Source: Actinobacillus indolicus
GTDB taxonomy: Bacteria > Pseudomonadota > Gammaproteobacteria > Enterobacterales > Pasteurellaceae
Assembly: GCF_901764975.1 (NCBI RefSeq)
Contig: NZ_CABFKH010000004.1
Coordinates: 1-64,000, forward strand
Direction: 5' to 3'
Length of the DNA: 64,000 bases
This document shows, in pieces, positions 31,994 to 40,489 of the stretch (position 1 is the first letter of the stretch; the number at the start of each line of letters is the position of its first letter). The translations under genes and the position numbers were made by a program. Under the pieces are notes generated by a model. It ran no database searches and had not been told where the DNA came from. It worked only from the letters and a program-made list of their open reading frames with translations.

Positions 31994-32089
31994 CCTAGCA
32001 CGGCAAAGCCGTACTAGGTTAAGCATGATTCAGCCCCTTTGGGGCTACTGGTTTGAGTGGCAAAGCCACTCAATTATGCGTACTAGGTA
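31994..32089. repeat. Multi-hairpin intergenic element between btuC-like and btuF-like genes
   Basis: Three perfect hairpins lie in a row: acggc-aaa-gccgt inside cctag/ctagg (31994-32018), agcccc-ttt-ggggct (32032-32046) and ttgagtggc-aaa-gccactcaa (32053-32073). A second copy of tactagg (32081-32087) can pair with the first cctag, closing the whole element. The shared AAA and TTT loops look like a dispersed repeat. It may shape mRNA decay or transcription between the two genes. Confidence 0.55.
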
Positions 32090-32139
32090 TCATATCAGCA
32101 ATACCTGTATTGTATTTTTCATTAAAAGACATCTATTTC

Positions 32140-32171
32140 AACTGTCGACAAATTGTCGACAGTTCTTTTTT
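32140..32171 (+). terminator. Palindromic hairpin with a T-run
   Basis: aactgtcgac / gtcgacagtt is a perfect 10-bp stem with a 5-nt loop, followed by TCTTTTTT on the plus strand. It sits just after the btuF-like stop, which is on the other strand, so its role is uncertain. On the minus strand no T-run follows. Confidence 0.5.
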
Positions 32172-32186
32172 AGCAATCATCACAAA

Positions 32187-32975
32187 TCATTTTAGCTGTT
32201 GATAAATCTTTTCTGCTCCCTGCCAAATGCCATGGTCAAAGCAGTAAGTATATTTTAACGGGATTGTAGCAAGCGGTCGATGTTGGAAATAATTTTGCAA
32301 AAGTGGGTGTGTGAGTAGTTCGGCTTGTTCGTTGTAGCCTTGTTTATCCGTCAAGGAAATTAAAATGTTCGGTTGGCTTAAAACCACTTTTTCGAGCGAG
32401 AAATTTTGTGGAGTTAAGGCGGTTTTTAGTGGCGTTAAACCTAAAAGTTGCAATAAGGCTTGGTAATTCGGTTGTTGCGTATCAACCACGCCGGTATCTG
32501 ACAAAATTAGCGTATCCGTAAGAGGTTGATTTAGCTTCACATTTTGCGATTTTAATTGGGTAATCAGTTGCTCTGCTTTGGCTTGATTATCGGTCAATTT
32601 TCCCAATTGCAAAATCAATTCAAAAAGCTGTTCGGGTGTTTGTGGGCTATCGTTAATCGGTAAAATTTTTACGCCGAGTTGTTTGAGTTCTGCAACCAGT
32701 TGCGGATAAAACAGTTCGTTAATCAGCATTGTTTTGTCTAAATAAGGAAGTAACTGGCTGAGTTGCGGTTCGAGTGTGGGTTTGTCGTGATTGAGTTTAT
32801 CCAACATCATCAACGGATTTTTGGAATAAGGCGACATTGCCGCAATTTGTTCAGGGCGAGCGATTTCAGACAGCAGGCGATCGCTACAAAGCGTAATCGA
32901 AACAAACTGCTCTTGTGCAAGAGCCGTTGTAAACGGTAAGAGAAGAGCGGTTAAAAATGTAAGCGTTTTTTTCAT
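32187..32975 (-). CDS. Periplasmic cobalamin-type binding protein (BtuF-like)
   Basis: This 262-residue protein has a signal peptide cut near ALA/QEQ. Its type III binding-protein fold is shown by the start FVSITLCSDRLLSEIARPEQIAAMSPYSKNP, which in related families precedes the helix linking the two lobes. Its length equals E. coli BtuF (266). It captures the substrate passed by the outer-membrane receptor and hands it to the BtuCD-like pair. Confidence 0.82.
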   Translation of the reverse strand: MKKTLTFLTALLLPFTTALAQEQFVSITLCSDRLLSEIARPEQIAAMSPYSKNPLMMLDKLNHDKPTLEPQLSQLLPYLDKTMLINELFYPQLVAELKQLGVKILPINDSPQTPEQLFELILQLGKLTDNQAKAEQLITQLKSQNVKLNQPLTDTLILSDTGVVDTQQPNYQALLQLLGLTPLKTALTPQNFSLEKVVLSQPNILISLTDKQGYNEQAELLTHPLLQNYFQHRPLATIPLKYTYCFDHGIWQGAEKIYQQLK

Positions 32976-33011
32976 AAAATGTAGGGGCTAATCATATTAG
33001 CCCCATTAATG

Positions 33012-34949
33012 TTAGAAGCTACCTTTTAAGCCAACATAAACATTACGACCGTCTTGTCCGTAGCCGATAATATTTTCGTATTTTTTTTTAAATAGGTTAT
33101 TTAAATTCGCATAAACATTTAAGTTTTTGCTTAGTTGATAATTTACACCCAAATTAACCAATGTATAAGATGGCATTTTAACCCGATAAGAAGCATAGGT
33201 TAATTCATCAAAATAGGTATCAACCCGTTTGCCAACATATGAAACATTAACATTTGAACCCAATTTCTCCGTAATTTGATACGCTAAGCCTACGTTCGCA
33301 AGATGTTTCGGACGGCGAACTAATTCCGCTTTTTTACTATCTTTGGCTTGAGTGTAAGTGTAGTTAGCATAAGCCGTTAAGCGATCTGCCAATTTACCAT
33401 TGTAGGCAATTTCTAAGCCTCGAATTTGGCTAGTACCCTCTATATTAATAGCTCGAGAGCGATAAGTTGTAAAATCAAGTACTTCACTACTAATTAAATT
33501 ACTCACGTTACGAGCAAAGTACGTTAAGTCAAGAGAGTGATGTTTATCATTACTTTCCACAAGTAAACCAACATCTCCACCACGGCTTTTTTCCGGTTTT
33601 AAGCTCGGATTTCCTACATAACTACCTGAATAACCATAATATTCCGTCATTGTTGGGTTTTGAATTGCTGTACCAAAACTTGCGTGAGCACGGAAGTTTG
33701 GCGATAAGCGATAAGCACCTGAAATACGCCCTGTAAACGCATCTTTATATTCAGAGTTCCCTGTATAGCGTCCGCTAATTGAAAGGCTGTGATCATCTTC
33801 TGTAAATAAACGATATTCGGTAGCAATACTCTTCTCTACTAAGCTTTTTTCATCATTGTAAGAAGTTGAATCATATTTTGACTGTTGATATTCGCCTAAA
33901 ATACTGACCGCTTGATTTACCGGACCTTCACGATCAAAGTTAATATCTAATTGATAATTTGCATTTAATTTTTTAGCATCATAAGCACTTGCCCAAGAAC
34001 TGATCGTATCACTATCGGTTTTAATGTGACTTACACTCACTTTCTGTTTAAATAATTCCTGTTCATTCCCTAAATAACCGCTTAATTTAAATAAGGTTTC
34101 ACGGGTGCGAGTATAATCATCAAAAGAGGTTTCTCCCGCTAAACTGCCATCATAATGTGCTGTTTGCGAGAAATGAGAAGCCAAAACTTCTACACCTTTT
34201 TGATTATCGTCATATCCTAAACGTAAAGAGGCATTATCACGATGAAATTTATCACGCTCTTTCGCGCCACCAGTAGCTATTTCTGTTCCGTTTTGGGCTG
34301 TGTAGCGGAATGTATTTGAACTTAACGCTGAAATACCTCGGGTACGATGGCTATTTCCATTCAACGCATAATAGAAGCCATTGTTATAACCTGAAATCGT
34401 CGCTGAACCATCATAAGTTCCGTGCGAACCTGTGCCTAAATCAAAGTCCACATTAAACGGCTTATCTTTATATAATCCGCTTTTCGTGGTGATATAAATC
34501 ACCCCGCCCATCGCATCACTGCCCCACAACGCAGATTGTTCGCCACGCAATACTTCTATACGATCAATATTGCTTAAACTTAATCCGCCGAAATCAAATC
34601 CATAGCCTGTCACAGGATTAACTTTCACACCGTCAATAATGACCGCCGTATGGTTTGCATCGGCACCACGCAAATAGAAGTTGGTTAAGGTACCGCGACC
34701 GCCTGAAGCACTAATCGCCACACTCGGCACGGTTTTCAACACATCGCTGACATAAATCGCATTACGCTCTGTAAAATCTTTTTCCGTTAAAACGGTAACG
34801 GAAGAGGTAGTTTTGTCTTGGTTTACGGGTGTAGCATAGGCGGAATAGACAGTTACTGTGTCTAATTCTGCTTTTGATGCTTCAGTTTGTGCAAAAGCCA
34901 AGGCTGGCAATGCGAGTAAAATGGATGTTGTGATAAGATTTTTTTTCAT
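33012..34949 (-). CDS. TonB-dependent outer-membrane receptor (BtuB-like)
   Basis: The 645-residue receptor has a signal peptide ending AFA/Q and a TonB box (DTVTV) near the mature N-terminus. The plug domain carries TNFYLRGADANHTAVIIDGV and EVLRGEQSALWGSDAMGG, followed by a long beta-barrel ending in Phe (VGLKGSF). The plug closely follows BtuB layout. It is the first gene of the uptake operon, 36 nt before the binding protein. The short leader shows a TATAAT -10 but no cobalamin riboswitch. Confidence 0.85.
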   Translation of the reverse strand: MKKNLITTSILLALPALAFAQTEASKAELDTVTVYSAYATPVNQDKTTSSVTVLTEKDFTERNAIYVSDVLKTVPSVAISASGGRGTLTNFYLRGADANHTAVIIDGVKVNPVTGYGFDFGGLSLSNIDRIEVLRGEQSALWGSDAMGGVIYITTKSGLYKDKPFNVDFDLGTGSHGTYDGSATISGYNNGFYYALNGNSHRTRGISALSSNTFRYTAQNGTEIATGGAKERDKFHRDNASLRLGYDDNQKGVEVLASHFSQTAHYDGSLAGETSFDDYTRTRETLFKLSGYLGNEQELFKQKVSVSHIKTDSDTISSWASAYDAKKLNANYQLDINFDREGPVNQAVSILGEYQQSKYDSTSYNDEKSLVEKSIATEYRLFTEDDHSLSISGRYTGNSEYKDAFTGRISGAYRLSPNFRAHASFGTAIQNPTMTEYYGYSGSYVGNPSLKPEKSRGGDVGLLVESNDKHHSLDLTYFARNVSNLISSEVLDFTTYRSRAINIEGTSQIRGLEIAYNGKLADRLTAYANYTYTQAKDSKKAELVRRPKHLANVGLAYQITEKLGSNVNVSYVGKRVDTYFDELTYASYRVKMPSYTLVNLGVNYQLSKNLNVYANLNNLFKKKYENIIGYGQDGRNVYVGLKGSF

Positions 34950-35105
34950 ATTGGATTCCTAGTATAAAAGACCTAAAACGAAGGCATTATACACAAAATC
35001 CTATGGAAAAAAGCGGTTGTAAGCATTAAAACAAGGAAAAGGTTGCTGAATATTTTTATCAACAAAGATGAAAGATATTCATATTCAATCTATAAACGAG
35101 ATAAA

Positions 35106-35163
35106 ACAAGCGGTCAGTTCCGATAAAAATTCTGCAGATTTTTGAATAGAACTGACCGCTTGT
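35106..35163. terminator. Inverted pair of uptake sequences, terminator of the alanine symporter gene
   Basis: The arms acaagcggtcagttc (35106-35120) and gaactgaccgcttgt (35149-35163) are a perfect 15-bp inverted repeat directly after the symporter stop. It is a clear case of two head-to-head USS acting as a transcription terminator. Confidence 0.75.
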
Positions 35164-35177
35164 CTAACTGTGAGAAA

Positions 35178-36626
35178 TTACTCTTTTGATTTCCAAATTA
35201 ACGGATCAACACCACGGCGAATAAGCTCTGGGTGCTCTTCAATTTTGAATACTGGTTGCTCTACACCTGCTTTAATTTGTTTTTGGTAGTCTTTTAAGAT
35301 AACCCAAACAATTGGAGCAAGTAAGACGATCGACACTAAGTTAATCATCGCCATGGATGCCATTACGGTATCTGCAAACGCCCATACAATACCGCCATCA
35401 CGTACCGCACCGAAGTAAACGAAGAATAATACGATTAAACGGAATGCTAATACGAAACTTGGTTTGTTGCGGATATAGCGAATGTTGCTCTCTGCATAAG
35501 CATAGTTACCGATAATTGAAGTGTAGCAGAATAACAATAAGATAAAGGCTAAGAAGTGCAAGCCAAACTCACCTACGTGGAACTCTAATGCTTTTTGGGT
35601 TAAAGACACACCACGTAAAGATTCGCTACCATAATCATTGGACATCAAGATGATAATCGCAGTACAAGTACAAACAACAATAGTATCTACAAATACGCCT
35701 AACATTTGGATCAAACCTTGGCTTGCAGGGTGTTTTGCATCTGACGTTGCTGCTGAGTTTGGTGCAGAACCCATACCTGCTTCGTTTGAGAATAAACCAC
35801 GTTTAATCCCCATTAACATCGCTTGAGAGAATAATGAACCAAAGATACCGCCTGCCATTGCAGAGAAGTCAAATGCACTTGTAATAATTTTATTTAAGAC
35901 TTCAGGCACTCGCTCAATATTCATCCCTAAAATGATCATTGCCATAATTAAGTAGAATAATGCCATCATTGGCACAACTTTCGCAGAAACCTGACCGATA
36001 CGTTTCACGCCACCAAAAATAATCAACGCAGTGACAATGACTAAAACAATACCAACATAATTGGCATCCCATTCCCATGCATTACGTGTTGCTTCAACGA
36101 TAGAGTTTGCTTGAACTGCATTGAACGCAAAACCGAAGGTAAAAATTAAGGTAATCGCAAAGGCAATCGCAAGCCACGGTGCTTTTAAGCCTTTAGTAAT
36201 ATAGTAAGCTGGGCCACCACGGAACATACCGTTTGGATCACGTACTTTAAATGCTTGAGCTAATGAAGATTCTGCAAATGCACTACTCATACCGATTAAT
36301 GCGGTGATCCACATCCAGAACACAGCACCAGGGCCACCGAGTGCGATAGCCGTAGCCACACCACCAATGTTACCCACGCCCACACGGCTTGCTAAGCCTG
36401 TTGCAAAGGCTTGGAATGGTGTTAAAGAATCCCCTTCTGACGCACGGCCAGACCACATTTCACGCATACTACGCGGTAATAAACGTAATTGGACTAAACC
36501 TGTGGTAATGGTAAAGAATAAACCAACACCTAAAAGGGTAAGAACTGTAATATCCCAAAGTGGACCATCGATGGTATCAACAATCCATTTAAGAACGCTT
36601 TCGAACAATGAAACAATGCTTTCCAT
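35178..36626 (-). CDS. Alanine/sodium symporter (AGCS family)
   Basis: This 482-residue polytopic transporter of the alanine-or-glycine:cation symporter family has the segments TGLASRVGVGNIGGVATAIALGGPGAVFWMW and SNEAGMGSAPNSAATSD. It is most like AlsT/YaaJ proteins that import L- or D-alanine or glycine with Na+. The strong codon bias suggests good expression. Confidence 0.9.
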   Translation of the reverse strand: MESIVSLFESVLKWIVDTIDGPLWDITVLTLLGVGLFFTITTGLVQLRLLPRSMREMWSGRASEGDSLTPFQAFATGLASRVGVGNIGGVATAIALGGPGAVFWMWITALIGMSSAFAESSLAQAFKVRDPNGMFRGGPAYYITKGLKAPWLAIAFAITLIFTFGFAFNAVQANSIVEATRNAWEWDANYVGIVLVIVTALIIFGGVKRIGQVSAKVVPMMALFYLIMAMIILGMNIERVPEVLNKIITSAFDFSAMAGGIFGSLFSQAMLMGIKRGLFSNEAGMGSAPNSAATSDAKHPASQGLIQMLGVFVDTIVVCTCTAIIILMSNDYGSESLRGVSLTQKALEFHVGEFGLHFLAFILLLFCYTSIIGNYAYAESNIRYIRNKPSFVLAFRLIVLFFVYFGAVRDGGIVWAFADTVMASMAMINLVSIVLLAPIVWVILKDYQKQIKAGVEQPVFKIEEHPELIRRGVDPLIWKSKE

Positions 36627-36726
36627 TATTAAGACCTCTTTAAAAATAAAGTCTGCATTTTAATGATTTTTTATTTTTTGAGAAGATTTTTTAATTTATT
36701 TAATAAAAAAGTTAATGCTTAGTTAT

Positions 36727-37191
36727 TTAGCGAGCTGGACTGGTTTGAATAACAAAATTAGCAATATCCCATTGTGCTTTTGACAACTGATTTCGTGCAT
36801 ACAACCAATCAGCGACTTCACGCCAAGAATACAACGGAGAGCCACTAGCAACACCATAAACAGGCATAGGGAAACCGTTAGCACGTTTGCCCCGAGCATA
36901 ATTAGAAATTGCAGCTTTTGTCAAACCTGAGCGACTAGCAATTTCTGTTAAAGAACTTACGCCAGATTCTTGTAACACCAAATCATAAAACCCTGCATCT
37001 CGAATATTTTTCATTGCAGATTCTATGGCATCACGGGCAGTTTCTGCTTCACGATCAAATTCTAAATAAACGGTTTGATGATTAAAACAAACCAACGCAT
37101 CATCACAACCAGCTTCAAATAAACGATCTTCTAAAAATTCCGTGGATTTACTCGCATCACGGATAAGAATTGAAAAATGGTATAAATTCAT
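36727..37191 (-). CDS. Putative antitoxin with helix-turn-helix, partner of the HicA-like protein
   Basis: The 154-residue protein has an N-terminal alpha/beta domain (MNLYHFSILIRDASKSTEFLEDRLFEAG, then VYLEFDREAETARDAI). A C-terminal helix-turn-helix follows (SLTEIASRSGLTKAAISNYARGKR) and ends in a WREVADWLY segment. This architecture, after a small toxin-like gene, is that of an autoregulating antitoxin. The ATG at 37191 shares one base with the toxin stop (TAATG). The longer frame to 37266 overlaps the toxin and is rejected. The exact family is not recognised. Confidence 0.65.
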   Translation of the reverse strand: MNLYHFSILIRDASKSTEFLEDRLFEAGCDDALVCFNHQTVYLEFDREAETARDAIESAMKNIRDAGFYDLVLQESGVSSLTEIASRSGLTKAAISNYARGKRANGFPMPVYGVASGSPLYSWREVADWLYARNQLSKAQWDIANFVIQTSPAR

Positions 37192-37412
37192 TAAAGTCCC
37201 CCACATTCTTTTACTTTTCGCAGTATTTGTTTTGCATGATTTTCTGGATTTCTGGGCGTACTCCACACGCTCATTTGATGTTCAGTATGACCTAATATGC
37301 AGCGTAATCGACAAAATGCATGTGCTGATTTTCCAGATGGCACAATCTCCCAGCCATTTTGTTCTGCAAATTGCAATGCTGCTTGAATATGTTTGTTCGG
37401 ATGTTTTGCCAT
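37191..37412 (-). CDS. Putative HicA-like toxin
   Basis: This 73-residue basic protein has the small alpha-beta-beta-beta-alpha layout of HicA-type mRNA interferases, with GWEIVPSGKSAHAFCRL. The His in KSAH is in the place of the catalytic HicA histidine, and the protein ends STPRNPENHAKQILRKVKEC. Two starts are possible: 37424 and 37412. The second has AGAGG at good distance and is used here. It is upstream of, and coupled to, the helix-turn-helix partner, the toxin-first order of HicAB systems. Confidence 0.6.
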   Translation of the reverse strand: MAKHPNKHIQAALQFAEQNGWEIVPSGKSAHAFCRLRCILGHTEHQMSVWSTPRNPENHAKQILRKVKECGGL

Positions 37413-37450
37413 TTTGCCTCTCATTAATCAGCATTAATAGTATAGAAATA

Positions 37451-37470
37451 TTGTTTACATTTGTAAACAA
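37451..37470 (-). promoter_or_regulatory. Palindromic operator of the toxin-antitoxin pair
   Basis: TTGTTTAC-ATTT-GTAAACAA is a perfect 8-bp palindrome. It lies about 40 nt upstream of the toxin start and covers the -35 position relative to a TATACT -10 on the minus strand. It is the likely binding site of the helix-turn-helix antitoxin. Confidence 0.6.
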
Positions 37471-37599
37471 CATAGTAGAAACACTACGCTTGGTGTCCAT
37501 TGAATATGGCATGATTTTTAACAAAACGATAAACAAACACAATCCAAAAAGATCGATTTTTCGACAGGGTTCACAAATATTTAGATTAGACAGTGATAC

Positions 37600-38586
37600 C
37601 TAACGCTTAAACAAAAGATTTTGACTAGTATCCAATAAACTACTGTGAAATAAGGTAATTCCGAAGACAATCAAAACAACTCCGACCAGCAGTTTTCCGA
37701 TATACGATATTTGTTTATTAGTAGAAATAGAGAGATACCAACGCCCCATTTTCACCGCTTTTTCACGGGCAAAAAGTACAATCCAAGCAAATAGAGAAAG
37801 GGTTACGCCCGTTCCTACTGCCATTAATAAAGCCGAAGCCACACCCCACAGGTACAAATCCAAAGTATAAGCTAAAAACAGCACTAAAATCGCCCCTGAA
37901 CACGGGCGTAAGCCAATGCTAAAAATCAACATCAGTGTGCTTTTCCAATCCGTTGCGGTTGCCATTTCAGATGAACTTGGCAAATGTTTATGCCCACAGC
38001 CACAATGTTCATTGTGTTGATGAACTGGAGTCATAACAAGCGGTGACTTTTCGCTATTTTTTTGCAATTTTTTAATGGAAAAACTTTTCGGTTTCGCTTG
38101 GGAAAAGAATGCTTTGTATGCCTGATAACAGAAATAGATTCCAAACAACACCATCACCGCAAAACTGCCTCGCTCAACCCATTTTAATGTCACATTAAAA
38201 TAGCTACGGGAAAGGGTGAAGATCACCACGATCACCGTGACTAACCCAATCGCCACCAAGCCTTGTACTAACGCAGACAACAACGTGATTTTCACCGCTT
38301 GTGGCAGTTTGGTTTGTTCAAAAGAGAGATAGCTGGTCAGAATAAACTTACCGTGACCTGGACCGACTGCGTGAAACACCCCATAGATAAAGCTCACCGC
38401 CATTAAAGTCAGCCCTGCCTGTTGCTGGTTTTCGTTCAGACGATTTAACGCTCCCGAAAGAGCAAGATTAAATTCCCTCTGCCACTCGCTGACTTTAAAT
38501 AGGACATAAGGATAAGCCTGATAAATCGCAAAAAGTGCCATCAATCCGACCGCTATCCAAACCCAATATTTTTCCTTTATTGACAT
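37600..38586 (-). CDS. NicO/RcnA-family nickel/cobalt transporter
   Basis: This 328-residue inner-membrane protein has the NicO motifs HAVGPGHGK and GLRPCSGAILVL on separate helices. A cytoplasmic-loop histidine cluster (HQHNEHCGCGHKH, about residues 190-202) could bind metal. Members export or import Ni2+ or Co2+. It overlaps the DUF1007 gene by 10 nt, the usual pairing in Pasteurellaceae. Confidence 0.85.
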   Translation of the reverse strand: MSIKEKYWVWIAVGLMALFAIYQAYPYVLFKVSEWQREFNLALSGALNRLNENQQQAGLTLMAVSFIYGVFHAVGPGHGKFILTSYLSFEQTKLPQAVKITLLSALVQGLVAIGLVTVIVVIFTLSRSYFNVTLKWVERGSFAVMVLFGIYFCYQAYKAFFSQAKPKSFSIKKLQKNSEKSPLVMTPVHQHNEHCGCGHKHLPSSSEMATATDWKSTLMLIFSIGLRPCSGAILVLFLAYTLDLYLWGVASALLMAVGTGVTLSLFAWIVLFAREKAVKMGRWYLSISTNKQISYIGKLLVGVVLIVFGITLFHSSLLDTSQNLLFKR

Positions 38587-39218
38587 ACAATACTCACCTT
38601 CTGAGCAAACTGTGCACCTAAAGACAAGCCACGTTCTGCAGGCATATCAGGAGTTTCATTTTTATCTAATTTCGATGCATACAACCGCAATGATTGATTT
38701 ACCGTTGGCTCAATCATCTCGACCTTACAAAGATTTTGCTCGGTACTACTGACATCACTCGCTTTTTCGTAATTCATCGCTAAATAGTAACTTGGCTCAA
38801 AGGTAAAAAAGCGGAACGACTGCCCTTTTACCGCTTTAGGCTCAGCTAGTAGCAAAGTAAAATGGTAAATAATGCGATTATGTTGAATTTCAACGGACGA
38901 GTTATGTGGTTTAGCTTTAAACTTAACCGGCTCATTTTGCTGATCATAAAGTTCGCTAAAATAATGTTCTAGCACCGCAGATTCATCTAGCTCTTTTAAG
39001 ATTTTATCTGTCGCTTGCTTTTTATCGCTACTGCTATTGATCTCATAAATGAGTTCCGCAGACGTAATTTCATCTAACATCCAACTCAACTCAAAGCCTT
39101 CCAGCTTGTCTTGTTGAATTAACACTTTATTTTTCATATCAAGGAAAGAGTGTGGGTGGGCGAACGCAGAAAAAGAGAGTAATAACGAAATAGTACCAAT
39201 AAAAAAGCGCTTAAGCAT
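38577..39218 (-). CDS. DUF1007 family periplasmic protein
   Basis: The 213-residue protein has a signal peptide ending FAHPHSFLDM. An HPH motif is placed at the mature N-terminus, as in other DUF1007 proteins, which suggests metal binding. It is encoded just upstream of and overlapping the NicO transporter gene, so it probably works with it as a periplasmic metal-handling partner. A biochemical role is not established. Confidence 0.8.
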   Translation of the reverse strand: MLKRFFIGTISLLLSFSAFAHPHSFLDMKNKVLIQQDKLEGFELSWMLDEITSAELIYEINSSSDKKQATDKILKELDESAVLEHYFSELYDQQNEPVKFKAKPHNSSVEIQHNRIIYHFTLLLAEPKAVKGQSFRFFTFEPSYYLAMNYEKASDVSSTEQNLCKVEMIEPTVNQSLRLYASKLDKNETPDMPAERGLSLGAQFAQKVSIVCQ

Positions 39219-39287
39219 TTGAAATCCTTATAATGAAATCATTTTAAAATCATTATATCAGACTTTCACAGGGGCGTTTTGTTCCAA

Positions 39288-39317
39288 CAAAAAAGCGAAC
39301 AGACAAAATCTGCTCGC
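39288..39317 (-). terminator. Terminator of rnpB
   Basis: On the minus strand GCGAGCAGA and TCTGTTCGC pair (one G-U), followed by TTTTTT. Confidence 0.85.
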
Positions 39318-39329
39318 TCTTAAAAATCA

Positions 39330-39709
<380 letters not shown>

Positions 39710-39715
39710 CGGGCG

Positions 39716-39744
39716 AGTATAGCGGATTTGCAAACTTTTGCCAA
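39716..39744 (-). promoter_or_regulatory. Promoter of rnpB
   Basis: On the minus strand -35 TTGGCA (39739-39744), a 17-bp spacer and -10 TATACT (39716-39721) predict a start close to 39709, matching the RNA 5' end. Confidence 0.75.
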
Positions 39745-39769
39745 GAAGTGACCGCTTGTCACCGCTACT

Positions 39770-40435
39770 TTAGTACAATTTCCGATTAGACGGATGTAAA
39801 TAGGCTTTCAAATCCCGTTGATTTTGGATTAAATCACTGGCCGTTTGATATTCATTTTCCGAACCGCCAAAATGATTTTTCTTTGGCAAATCAGAGAGAT
39901 AATATTCAATATCTTCTTCGGTTAAAAATTTCCCATGTAAATCAAAACCCACATTGAGAATTTTACCTGCCACATGAGCAACTCGATCATGAATATGCCC
40001 ATGTAGCATATAAGCCCCTTTATGGCAATCTTGCCACTCAAAAATCGGATAATGAAATAACATTGCCATTTTGCCGTTAGATAATTTTACTCGCTTATAA
40101 TCCTGAATACTGGATAAAAGCGGATGCCCATCAGCTTTTTTCTGTGTTAATAATAGCTCACGCTTTTCTTCAATTAACGGATCATGATTACCCAAAATAA
40201 AATGATGTTCACCATTCAAGCGATGTAATATTGAGATAATTTTATCGAACTTCGGACTAAAACTCAGATCACCCAAGTTATACACAACATCCTGAGAAGA
40301 TACAGTTTCATTCCAATAAGTAATTAATGTTTCATTCATTTCATCAACGGAAGAAAACGCCCGAAAAGTAGGGCTAAATTTCATGATATTTTGATGATGA
40401 AAATGGAGATCAGAAGTAAAAAATATTTTTTGCAT
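39770..40435 (-). CDS. Calcineurin-like metallophosphoesterase (predicted RNA-end phosphatase)
   Basis: This 221-residue enzyme has the metal-binding motifs in order: TSDLHFHH (D9, H11), NLGDLSF, LGNHDP, a histidine in LFHYPIFEW and HGHIHD. Its compact size resembles phage and YfcE-type phosphodiesterases. It is the last gene of the unit AAA+ ATPase / kinase-ligase / phosphoesterase. The third activity needed to heal cleaved RNA (removal of a 2',3'-cyclic or 3' phosphate) is otherwise missing there, so that role is inferred. A USS (40462-40471) lies in the 54-nt gap before it. Confidence 0.8.
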   Translation of the reverse strand: MQKIFFTSDLHFHHQNIMKFSPTFRAFSSVDEMNETLITYWNETVSSQDVVYNLGDLSFSPKFDKIISILHRLNGEHHFILGNHDPLIEEKRELLLTQKKADGHPLLSSIQDYKRVKLSNGKMAMLFHYPIFEWQDCHKGAYMLHGHIHDRVAHVAGKILNVGFDLHGKFLTEEDIEYYLSDLPKKNHFGGSENEYQTASDLIQNQRDLKAYLHPSNRKLY

Positions 40436-40489
40436 AATTTATCCTTTCCCACTTAAAAAACACAAGCGGTCATTTTACGGTTACTATTT

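Noticed and set aside
34950-35105. Cobalamin riboswitch before the BtuB-like gene
   Set aside because: The leader after the likely promoter is only about 40 nt and shows no B12-box.
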